Shown: piece after piece, positions 10,501-16,098 of the stretch
Position numbering within the stretch: the first letter of the stretch is position 1
Layout: every line of letters begins with the position of its first letter
Source of the DNA: Nemertoderma westbladi
Lineage: Eukaryota > Xenacoelomorpha > Nemertodermatida > Nemertodermatidae
Direction: 5' to 3'
Assembly: GCA_032718475.1 (NCBI GenBank)
Contig: JAUCBJ010004312.1
Location: forward strand, 1 to 21,734
DNA length: 21,734 nt
Notes under the pieces: generated by a model
What the model was told of the DNA's origin: nothing
Seen by the model: the letters and a program-made list of their open reading frames with translations, nothing else
Database searches by the model: none
Position numbers and translations under genes: made by a program

Positions 10501-12606
10501 TATAATCTATGTCGACAAATTACGTATCAAGAACAACTTACCTATTTTAATATTTCCATCAATAATATCTTTTATTTTAATCTGCGACGAATCCTGAACT
10601 CGGAAGACAGCCGCAGTCGCTCCGTTAAAGTCGCCCATCGATGGGAGTTCCTCCATCCAGTGGTTAATAGTCTCCGCGAAACCTGTAAATATTAAACAAC
10701 ATATAATTATAATATTGTAATAAATCACTGACAGCTCGGTAAGACTTACTTAGATAAATAATAACAATTAATAATAAATTATTATAAATAAATAATTACT
10801 AAAATATAGACTTTAGTAGAATGTATGTATTACTATAATATATGAACATTTTTTTAAATATATTATTGTATAGGCCTATATTGTATTTATTTATTTTTAT
10901 TTATAAGGGGCCGTCCAAGTATGACGTCAGCACTTTTACCCAAAATGTTGACCCCTTCCCTCCCCTAAATCAGATGTCATCAGATAGGCGTTGACCCCCC
11001 CCCCCCTCCCCTAAATCAGATTAAAAAAAATTTCGCGTCCTAATCACTGAAACATGGTGACTGGTAACTGAAACAGAAGGTCGTGCTACGGGCCTTAGGG
11101 GACTTCGAACAATTAGAATAGGCGAGCTATTTACTCTTCTGCTATATCTCTTCTAGCACCTATAAATGAACAGCTGACGTCAGATTTTGGCTGACCCCCC
11201 CCCCCCCCCCCCTCCCCTCATCAGCACGTCATCAGATTTTCCCGACCCCCCCCCCCCCCCCCCTAAAGTGCTGACGTCATACTTGGACGGCCCCTAATTA
11301 ATGTGATGTTTGTGCAGTTCAGAGAAACAAAAAAGCGCAAATATAAACACAAACAACAACAAACAAAAACATTTTTTTGCTTACTTATGTAGACCTTTAG
11401 GCATATTAATATTAGTCGTACTGTTAATGTATAGATTTATAATATAATAATATGACAATAGTTAATGTTTGATTGTTACTATCGGTATTCACCTGCAACT
11501 TTACTACAGTTACGGGCTACGGCAACCGTGACGTACACGATAAAGCCTTCTTAAAGTAATACTGGCGTTCTATAAACCATCCACCAATCATTATATTATT
11601 ATATAATATTAAATAAATTTGTATTATTATTATTTGATAGTTTGTTTATATTCTTAAAGACATTTTAATTATTATCGCATAAAATAAATTATTCGAAAGA
11701 ATTGGTTTAATTAGTTCAACCAAACAACCTTCCAAGTGATTCCGCGAGGTCCCGCGCCACGTGGCCTCCCCTAGTGCGTGCCATCCAGAATAAAGTTTAT
11801 AGATCAAAAAGTAGGATGAGAAAGGATTTGTTACAAACTGCTCTCGACTTTTCTCGGCTTCTTTCAACCACTCCTTTTGACGCGAAATATATCTGAAAGT
11901 AAAATAGCAAATATTGTAACAATGATATAAATGTGCAACCGAACCCAGTGTCACCCAGCAGGGACGATATGCTTTCCTTTCTGGTTTTAAACAATTATGA
12001 AGCAGTTCAGAAAGTTAAGTTATCTTAATTATTGTTTAAAAAAATTATAGTACATATAATCTTAATTAAGATATATTAGACAGAGTAGCGTGAAACAAAA
12101 TCATTATAATTTTGAATCATATTACATTAATTTTATGATACCTCGGGAGTACTGTATCACCAAAGCCTAGCTAACGTTTTAACTGTCCCAAATATATATG
12201 CAGCATTGCTACTAACGTTTTAACTGTCCCAAATATATATGCAGCACTGCTACTAACGTTTTAACTGTCCCAAATATATATGCAGCACTGCTACTAACGT
12301 TTTAACTGTCCCAAATATATATGCAACACTGCTACTAACGTTTTAACTGTCCCAAATATATATGCAGCATTGCTACTAACGTTTTAACTGTCCCAAATAT
12401 ATATGCAGCACTGCTACTAACGTTTTAACTGCCTCCAATCGCTTGGTTTCCGCAGCAACATATCCAGTAACTGAATCAATAAGGTCCCGCTCTATATCAA
12501 CTAGTTCCTTCAATGTTTCAACAGAGTCGTACTTCAACGTATTGGCTATTGATTGCCGACCAACACAGACGCATATCGCACACGCAAGTATAAACAAACG
12601 TATCAT
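1371..12606 (-). CDS. Prolyl 4-hydroxylase alpha subunit-like protein, 11 coding exons (whole gene)
   Basis: Joined exons (12422-12606, 11729-11892, 10542-10682, 9125-9270, 7352-7492, 6458-6694, 4369-4548, 3796-3854, 3197-3434, 1802-1967, 1371-1504) give 596 residues with no internal stop and matching phases at all ten junctions. Family knowledge: P4HA pairs with protein disulfide isomerase in the ER and hydroxylates proline in collagen X-Pro-Gly repeats using Fe(II), 2-oxoglutarate and ascorbate. Visible: signal peptide (about 1-19), N-terminal coiled region (20-120), substrate-binding helical repeats (about 150-275), dioxygenase domain (about 360-560). Kept: D474, H541, K551, and Cys pairs 332/348 and 544/568. 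Odd: S472 stands where the first iron His of HxD belongs, so activity is doubtful. The protein is about 60 residues longer than vertebrate P4HA1 (534), through an exon 5 insertion and a basic C-terminal tail. Identity is very likely; catalytic status is inference. Confidence 0.92.
1505..1801 (-). other. Intron 10
   Basis: AT-rich intron between exons 10 and 11 with GTGAGT donor and a poly-pyrimidine acceptor. Nothing else is visible in it. Confidence 0.8.
1802..1967 (-). CDS. P4HA-like exon 10: distal iron His and 2-oxoglutarate Lys
   Basis: Acceptor ATTGCAG, donor GTGAGT, 166 nt. It encodes LTDVVSGGNKVFP, ARNGALVWYNMRS, DYRLQHADCP and GNKW, each matching a conserved P4HA block (S-D-V-x-x-G-G-x-T-V-F-P; K-G-x-A-V-F-W-Y-N; D-Y-x-x-x-H-A-A-C-P-V; G-x-K-W). 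H541 is the second iron His and K551, ten residues on, is the 2-oxoglutarate Lys; the spacing is as in the family. Confidence 0.93.
2311..2338. repeat. (AGATT)n microsatellite
   Basis: About four tandem copies of agatt in intron 9, just left of the TTAA-flanked element. Confidence 0.8.
2410..3073. mobile_element. piggyBac-like non-autonomous element in intron 9
   Basis: Both ends show TTAA followed inward by CCCTTTCGGT (2410-2423, and its inverse at 3060-3073). A TTAA target duplication and termini starting CCCTT/CCCTTT are hallmarks of piggyBac-superfamily elements. The body (2414-3069, 656 bp) has no ORF, so it would depend on a transposase in trans. The perfect inverted repeat is only 10 bp plus the target site, and inner similarity fades fast. 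Most of the interior is a 152-bp duplication rich in ctgtctgtc. Family assignment is inference from ends and target site. Confidence 0.65.
2490..2815. repeat. 152-bp tandem duplication with CTGTC-rich ends
   Basis: The block ggggttttcctggtcaagg starts at 2563 and again at 2715 (offset 152). It is followed in both by tttcatttccgctgtcag and a tract of ctgtctgtcggt repeats. Similarity extends leftwards through tgtcaa and attctc segments. It lies wholly inside the TTAA-flanked element. A shorter ctgtctgt tract recurs at 9506-9548. Confidence 0.8.
3197..3434 (-). CDS. P4HA-like exon 9: dioxygenase core with altered HxD motif
   Basis: Acceptor TCTAACAG, donor GTAAGT, 238 nt. It encodes the family helix IDRRISAATGLSV and the strand LVLNYGMGG followed by FHEPSWDACN. 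In P4HA this reads G-G-x-Y-E-P-H-x-D-F, with H and D binding iron. Here the H is Ser (S472, AGC) while Asp (D474) stays. A non-canonical His (H469) lies three residues before S472. The exon ends in RWASIHVY, matching the R-I-A-T-W-L-F-Y strand. Confidence 0.92.
3435..3795 (-). other. Intron 8
   Basis: Intron between exons 8 and 9, GTTAGT donor and AACAG acceptor. Open frames here only continue from the neighbouring exons. No repeat is recognised. Confidence 0.75.
3796..3854 (-). CDS. P4HA-like exon 8: 59-nt microexon
   Basis: Acceptor CATTTTAG, donor GTTAGT, 59 nt. It encodes MQSAFELYKNEEFVDRVSK and part of a Gly codon. R-V-S-K followed by G-S-W in exon 9 reproduces the P4HA1 stretch R-V-S-K-S-A-W-L. 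The usual R-R-A-T-V segment ahead of it is not recognisable. Confidence 0.85.
3855..4368 (-). other. Intron 7
   Basis: AT-rich intron with GTAAAT donor and TTTTAG acceptor. I see no element or ORF in it. Confidence 0.75.
4369..4548 (-). CDS. P4HA-like exon 7: second linker Cys and start of dioxygenase fold
   Basis: Acceptor TTTTCCAG, donor GTAAAT, 180 nt, 60 whole codons. It carries the partner Cys (LKCFLRSSRNPLLRLRPLKV) and NPIILFYYDIIDNSMATNVI, matching the family P-x-I-x-x-F-H-D-I-I-S strand and helix that open the catalytic domain. Confidence 0.9.
4795..5465 (+). mobile_element. 3' end of a non-LTR retrotransposon (ORF2 C-terminus and 3' UTR)
   Basis: On the plus strand, antisense to the gene, a short frame ending near 4956 reads SLCFQGPSIWSTIPCDMRN followed by a Lys/Ser-rich tail. 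It resembles the C-terminal Y-x-G-P-x-x-W-N-x-L-P-x-x-I-R-N motif of many LINE ORF2 proteins. About 500 bp without coding signal follow, ending near attgaattgaaactgaaa, a typical simple 3' tail. The copy is heavily 5'-truncated and lies in intron 6. The family is different from the LINE at 16.1-18 kb. Assignment rests on one motif. Confidence 0.5.
5226..5264. repeat. Poly-C rich tract
   Basis: Interrupted C runs, with 13 or more consecutive C at the right end. In the P4HA-like transcript this reads as poly-G. Confidence 0.9.
5621..5638. repeat. 18-base G homopolymer
   Basis: Eighteen consecutive G directly after a tRNA-like B box sequence (ggttcgatcc, 5607-5616) and shortly before the minisatellite. 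It is the only long run with G on the plus strand. Confidence 0.9.
5700..6349 (+). repeat. 63-bp minisatellite, array 1 (about 10 units, intron 6)
   Basis: About ten head-to-tail units of 63 bp, each containing gcattcctttaggaaacag, ggaagggtttactgtgg and cacccatggtggtgaacag with point differences. The period is a multiple of three, so the plus strand stays open for long stretches (unit peptide HSFRKQSGRVYCGRSPMVVN plus R). A one-base insertion near 6217 breaks the frame, and there is no separate start, promoter or splice signal. I therefore treat it as satellite DNA. It ends 109 bp from the exon 6 donor. Confidence 0.93.
6458..6694 (-). CDS. P4HA-like exon 6: last substrate-domain helices and linker with CRGE
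   Basis: Acceptor TTTCAG, donor GTAAGT, 237 nt, phase 0 at both ends. HGNLLEAKRMTRDLIEKS matches the Q-G-D-L-x-K-A-L-x-L-T-K-K-L-L-E helix. HYEKLCRGELKK matches the almost invariant Y-E-x-L-C-R-G-E of P4HA. C332 would form the family disulfide with C348 of exon 7. Confidence 0.92.
6695..7351 (-). other. Intron 5
   Basis: AT-rich intron with TA-rich runs (6880-6910). No repeat family or ORF is recognised. Confidence 0.75.
7352..7492 (-). CDS. P4HA-like exon 5: acidic/Lys insertion and helix
   Basis: Acceptor GTCTTCAG, donor GTAAGT, 141 nt, phase 0 at both ends. The first 30 residues (with EMIDEMMDKKKEEQQDF) are highly charged and much longer than the short linker of vertebrate P4HA here. The last part, RERVVDLIAFTHRL, aligns with the family helix V-L-D-Y-L-S-Y-A-V-Y-Q. 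The match is recognisable but weak in the first half. Confidence 0.85.
7695..7766 (-). mobile_element. Short 3'-end scrap of the 16-18 kb LINE family
   Basis: The segment ctactactataatcgacctgctgcattg...gctatgccggcttaacaaaa is a diverged match to the 3' terminus of the LINE at 16099-16170, including the (CTA)n tail as seen on the plus strand. Only about 70 bp remain. It lies in intron 4. Confidence 0.55.
7818..8694 (-). mobile_element. Internally deleted LINE copy A (endonuclease end, linker, 3' end)
   Basis: Read on the minus strand, 8694-8600 encodes the end of an APE-type endonuclease (FSSDHRLIVAKVRLSLR, with the S-D-H motif). 8330-7988 encodes the linker before the RT domain (KAHFEKLLNNDRV). 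The sequence then jumps to the LINE's 3' end (7973-7818). Compared with the copy at 16.1-18 kb, about 1.45 kb holding the RT domain (16272-17723 there) is missing, with about 14 AT-rich bases at the junction. The ORF also has frameshifts. It lies in intron 4 in gene orientation and can make no working enzyme. Confidence 0.75.
8695..8997 (-). mobile_element. LINE copy B, 3'-end fragment abutting copy A
   Basis: Matches 16160-16480 of the better LINE copy (shared blocks such as aatgtcctgcaaagcggagg and gggggaaccaatgagacac), about 300 bp of ORF C-terminus and 3' end. Its 3' end lies against the 5' end of copy A, so these are two separate insertions or a rearrangement, not one element. Confidence 0.7.
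9125..9270 (-). CDS. P4HA-like exon 4: helical-repeat substrate-binding domain
   Basis: Acceptor AACGCAG, 146 nt. It encodes EREIFAIGESAYTYGDHYNA and QRWFNETLKRTDERYKKV, the P4HA pattern of E-L-G-x-x-A-Y-x-x-x-D-Y-Y followed by a W-x-x-x-A-L helix, which belongs to the TPR-like domain that holds the collagen peptide. The donor is taken as GTTAGT at 9124; GTAGTT three bases earlier would drop one Val without changing frame. Confidence 0.87.
9271..10541 (-). other. Intron 3
   Basis: AT-rich intron of 1.27 kb. It holds a ctgtctgt-type simple tract (9506-9548), related to that in the intron 9 element, and a small GC palindrome taccggtccggta near 9679. No ORF or further element is recognised. Confidence 0.7.
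10542..10682 (-). CDS. P4HA-like exon 3: entry to the peptide-substrate-binding domain
   Basis: Acceptor TTTACAG, donor GTAAGT, 141 nt. It encodes a segment including GATAAVFRVQDSSQIK, which aligns with the A-K-A-L-x-R-L-Q-D-T-Y segment of P4HA1 and the start of its substrate-binding domain. It leaves one base of a Gly codon for exon 4. Confidence 0.88.
10922..10929. promoter_or_regulatory. TGACGTCA (CRE-type) palindrome, left MITE end
   Basis: Exact octamer bound by CREB/ATF bZIP factors in animals. It is part of the inverted repeat, so may be there for transposase reasons only. Binding is not shown. Confidence 0.4.
11175..11182. promoter_or_regulatory. TGACGTCA palindrome, MITE interior
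   Basis: Third exact copy of the octamer in 388 bp, outside the inverted repeats. Confidence 0.4.
11272..11279. promoter_or_regulatory. TGACGTCA palindrome, right MITE end
   Basis: Mirror of the left-end octamer in the opposite terminal repeat. Confidence 0.4.
11295..11728 (-). other. Left part of intron 2 (gene-proximal), no element seen
   Basis: AT-rich sequence between the MITE and exon 2. No ORF or repeat is recognised. Confidence 0.6.
11729..11892 (-). CDS. P4HA-like exon 2: rest of N-terminal domain
   Basis: Acceptor CTTTCAG and donor GTTGTT (weak) bound 164 nt, entered with two bases carried over and left with one. It encodes RQKEWLKEAEKS followed by REQFVTNPFSSYFLIYKLYS, matching the P4HA segment in which a conserved hydrophobic helix follows an FV-x-P-x-N/S-x-F pattern. 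The donor is chosen because it alone gives the phase needed by exon 3 and restores a Gly-Phe pair seen at this place in vertebrate P4HA. Confidence 0.85.
12171..12431. repeat. 41-bp tandem repeat seeded on the exon 1 splice donor
   Basis: The block taacgttttaactg starts at 12172, 12213, 12254, 12295, 12336, 12377 and 12418, an exact 41-bp spacing. The rightmost occurrence is the true exon 1/intron 1 boundary. On the gene strand each unit reads CAGTTAAAAC/GTTAGT, copying 10 exon bases and the donor. The leftmost has GTTAGC. Units differ from each other by only one or two bases, which suggests recent expansion. The remainder of intron 1 (11893-12170) holds nothing recognisable. Confidence 0.93.
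12422..12606 (-). CDS. P4HA-like exon 1: start codon, signal peptide, N-terminal region
   Basis: The ATG at 12606-12604 opens a hydrophobic signal sequence (MIRLFILACAICVCVG), then a helical stretch (ETLKELVDIERDLIDSVTGY) that aligns with the N-terminal dimerisation region of P4HA. An in-frame TAA lies eight codons upstream (12630-12628), which supports this start. The exon ends AAAAC before donor GTTAGT, leaving two bases of a Thr codon that exon 2 completes. The donor sits at the edge of a 41-bp tandem repeat that copies it. Confidence 0.88.
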
Positions 12607-12670
12607 TATTATATTGTCATTAAAAAATTAGTTCAGTAAAAATTAACTCACAGAAATACGGACTATTTAA

Positions 12671-12692
12671 TATAAAAATATATAAGGGCGGG
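12671..12692 (-). promoter_or_regulatory. Candidate core promoter: GC box next to TATA-like run
   Basis: On the gene strand a CCCGCCC box (12692-12686) sits directly before TTATATATTTTTATA (12685-12671). The ATG is 65-80 nt downstream, a distance that would leave a short 5' UTR. AT-rich surroundings weaken the TATA call; the GC box is the more unusual part. Confidence 0.35.
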
Positions 12693-12897
12693 TAGATATA
12701 GTAATATTAGTGAAATATTTAGTAATACTGATTTAATAGTTATTAAATTATCATGTTATTAGTCTACCAAGTGGCGTCTCGTAATAATTACCAAATAGGA
12801 AGAAATATTTTTTTTTATTAAGATATCTTTTAATTCTATAAGATGTAAGAAAATTCATGGTATTAACATGGGATATTCCTTACTTAGGACATTAAGA

Positions 12898-13150
12898 TAA
12901 GGTGGGACTCCACATTGTTCCGTTGTCCTGAATTCATATATCTGCCGAGGTCGTGGACTAGATCTCCGCATCTGCCTTGCAACAGTAAGTAGTAGCTAAA
13001 TGAGTATCAGTTTCCTCTGGGGAGTATAGTTCTACGGGGAACGCACTGGAGATAAGTTGTAAGACTTACTATATAGTACCGTTAATGGTAGGCCAGTGTG
13101 AAATCCTTGCTCCAGCGCCCGAAGATACCTTTACTTTACTTTTACTTTAT
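12898..13150 (+). mobile_element. SINE copy 1, degenerate head
   Basis: Shares its body with the SINE at 18643-18923: blocks ctgccttgca, taaatgagta, tttcctctggggagta, cgcactgga and ataagttgt, and a tttactttacttttacttt tail. The 5' head resembles the other copy's tRNA-derived part (gaattcatatatctgccgaggtcgt...) but its B box has decayed to gtggactagat. It also has an extra stretch near 13065-13115. It lies upstream of the gene, on the other strand. Confidence 0.7.
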
Positions 13151-15640
13151 CTATGTGGTAAGGATAATTTAAACGAAGTCAGTGAACCTCATTGGCATTA
13201 AGTTTTAAGGCAGACCAAATTAATGTTACTCTTAAGTTTACAGTGACGAAAAGTAAAACACTTTCAAGTCGATTGGTACAGCAGGACTAATTCTACAGTC
13301 TCTGATTTATGGTTTATATTTAACATTTTTCTGATTTTAAGCTTTACTCGACAGGATGCTCCTCCTGGTTTCACTTTACATAACTTTCAGTTCAGAGGCA
13401 AAAATATAAGTAGTGGGTGGTTGGAATAAACAAACGACTATAAACAATCAGTTGTTATTGTAATCAAAGCATTTCAAACATATTAGGTCGTTACATTATA
13501 GTTTTATTTAATATTTAAATACCAATGAAATATTTATTATAAATATAAGTTAGTATTAAATAAAAGTTGATCTACCATAACTTTATAAATAGAACAGGTA
13601 CGTACGTGCGTTGCTTAATTTATTATAGAAGACAGTTGTAAATGAGGAAATTCATAGGACAATGACAGTGTATTTATGTCTATTAGTTAGTTAACCAGTT
13701 AGCAGTTGAAGCTATACTGATTACGATTTGAATGTTGGACTACCCCTATATTACAACAAAATATCCTTAACGTGGCCTAATTGATTGCACATACTGCTCT
13801 ATAGACGTGGAAGTAACCACAGAACCAACTACTACAGAACAATAATTTCGCGTTTAATTTTATTAAAAATAAATAAATATATTTGAATTAATGTAAATTT
13901 TATTATTCAAAGTATATTAATTGTGTATTTTATATACACTTTAGTTACGAATCAACTTTAACTAATAAATTTATTATATTCTACATTTACATGGCAGCTA
14001 CCGTATAATTTAATATAATACGCTAAATTAAAAATCCCAAATGTGTAGAATACGCATGTCAACGTGTTGCACAGTGAATCCCATTGCTGCAAGCTGTTAC
14101 CTTTTAGTTTAGGCGGGGCACCACAACTGTTATCTGCGGTACACCGGTAGAGAAGTCCTACAGCAATCTGGTGCATCAATCAGTATATACAATGTCAAGG
14201 CTCTCTTTAAAAATGTAATGCACTCACTATTAATTGTATACCGTGAGATAATTAATTGTGATGCATTTCTTGTGAAGTAATTAAGCGAATTTGTGTCAAA
14301 GACTACGAAATTAAATATCCACGGTAGGAAATGTTATCGTATTACCATCGACTCCCATAAATACATTAGTAGTTGAGCTCAATTCGCTCCATTTATGATC
14401 AAAAGACCTATTATTATATCTTAAAAGATATTCCTTTGCACACTATATTATGTATATCCATGTTGGCTTAGTTAAGTGTAAAAGTGTTAGCACATTATTT
14501 TTGTGGGAATATCCGACGACCAAAGGAGAGATGTTAATTTAAGACAACGATTTAACGGCTACATCAATGCGTGACTAGAATGAAATATGAAAACTATCGT
14601 TTTAAATTATTACTTTAACTTATAACACGAGTTCCGTTATAAAGTTTTAATATTATCAGTTTCTTCTTTTGAGCAAAGATAAACAAATTACATTAAACCA
14701 TTAACACATGTACTTCGAAGATTATATTTTATCTAGACCACCACGGAGGGTTTGTCACCCCCCCCCCCCCCCGCACTAATAAACTTGAGATACTAATTAA
14801 GTGGCGTCTTTTTGTCAGACTATATACTTTGTTTTGACTTTCGAATGAATAAAATAAATACACATTGCCAAAACAGCACTAAATCTAGAACAATAATTTC
14901 TCGTCTCATTATATTAAAGTACACTTGTTGTTGTTCGTGTAATCGTGAAATCTCCATTGACGATGTTTTGGGTTTCTTTTGCTAGTAAACTTTACATAAT
15001 GGATGCATTCATTCAACAACATACCTTACATGCCACTACTAGTCGAATCAAACTATATGTAATGGGGTAATTAACTGTGTTCGTTCACGTGTTTAATTAC
15101 TGAGATATTCAACATTACTCAGTAATCCCAATGTAATAACTTACTATACCTGCGTTATAATACCCGTTTCATTATTTGGCTGCAATGCATTTAATATTTC
15201 ACCAATCAAATTAAGCTAATAAATATATTTGGCCTCGTTAAATTTAATAATATGTATTTGGGAAATTGTCGATAATTACCTCTGCGAATTAATTAATATT
15301 TAAATATCAATAAAGTTAATTTATTTTATAATTTGAAATAACATAATATTTTAAGATAATAAGCCTTATTATTTGAATGATACGTTTCACAGTGTTGTAA
15401 GTTAAAAAACTCTATCTAAATATATCATTTGGCAATAATTTCATATATTTTACATAAATTTTCATATACAACTTGCGTAGGTTGAGGGTCCGTATACAGT
15501 TAGGTGGTCCTACTACTGCGGCTGCGGTTGCAGGTTACTACCGATTTTCCTAGATTTCTAAAGCAAAAATAAATATATAATTAATTAATGTAGATGTAAG
15601 TCCCCTGATTTATTTGGTCATATTAGTTATCATTAATATA
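13151..15640. other. AT-rich intergenic DNA, no gene seen
   Basis: About 2.5 kb upstream of the gene, with only short chance ORFs and a 15-base C run at 14758-14772 following tttgtca. I found no inverted-repeat element, exon with good splice sites, or RNA gene. Confidence 0.6.
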
Positions 15641-15650
15641 AAAAATTAGA

Positions 15651-15935
15651 ATGACTGGTTTCAAAAAATTTGTGAAACACCTACTGAATAGTCAATTCCC
15701 AAGGTGTTTATACAAAGAGGAAACAACCACGAGATTTTTCTAAACGATGAATATGTGGACCAGTTTCCACATTTGATGAGAAATAAACAGCAAATAGAGA
15801 AAGCTGATAAATAGGTTCATCAGACCTGAAAACAGACATTGAAATTAAAATCACCGACATGGATAACCATTACACTGAACTGACAGTCCGACCGAAACGA
15901 ATTTTTTATGATATAAAATTGCAATTGCAAATTTG
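15651..15935 (+). pseudogene. Possible decayed coding remnant of unknown family
   Basis: Three neighbouring plus-strand frames read like protein: MTGFKKFVKHLLNSQFPRCL (from 15651), NDEYVDQFPHLMRNKQQIEK (from 15743) and DIEIKITDMDNHYTELTVRP (to about 15935). Each ends in a stop, and each needs a one-base shift to run into the next. The stretch is less AT-rich than its flanks. I do not recognise the protein. It could be a worn retroelement or processed pseudogene, or simply chance. Confidence 0.25.
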
Positions 15936-16069
15936 ATAAAAGGTTGAATTATCTGAAATCCGACTACGGATTTTGAATTATTATATAGGCCTTTATATAT
16001 TTCAATGTGAAATGGTTTTTTATCAAATAATTTTCCAGTAAATTTTGCTAGTTTTCATCACTGTAATCA

Positions 16070-16085
16070 CCCCCCCCCCCCCCCC
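16070..16085. repeat. 16-base C homopolymer
   Basis: Run of sixteen C just beyond the 3' end of the LINE. Confidence 0.9.
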
Positions 16086-16098
16086 TATCACCATAATG

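Larger units (their letters stand above)
10904..11297. mobile_element. MITE with 30-bp terminal inverted repeats and TAA target duplication, intron 2
   Basis: The ends GGGGCCGTCCAAGTATGACG... (10907-10936) and its exact inverse (11265-11294) form a perfect 30-bp inverted repeat, flanked by taa on both sides. The 388-bp body has no ORF and contains three poly-C blocks followed by related cccctaaatcagat / catcagat motifs. A TAA-type target site and G-rich ends would suit a PIF/Harbinger-type MITE; that class is inference. Each inverted repeat carries a TGACGTCA palindrome, with a third inside. Confidence 0.82.

Noticed and set aside
11646-11994. Two minus-strand ORFs longer than exon 2
   Set aside because: They run through the splice sites; the phase-matched 164-nt exon explains the conserved part.
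13958-14179. Minus-strand 73-codon ORF with several Cys (LLYRCTADNSCGAPPKLKG)
   Set aside because: No family resemblance, no convincing acceptor, and no partner exons nearby; a donor-like AAAAG/GTAACA alone is weak. Chance ORF most likely.
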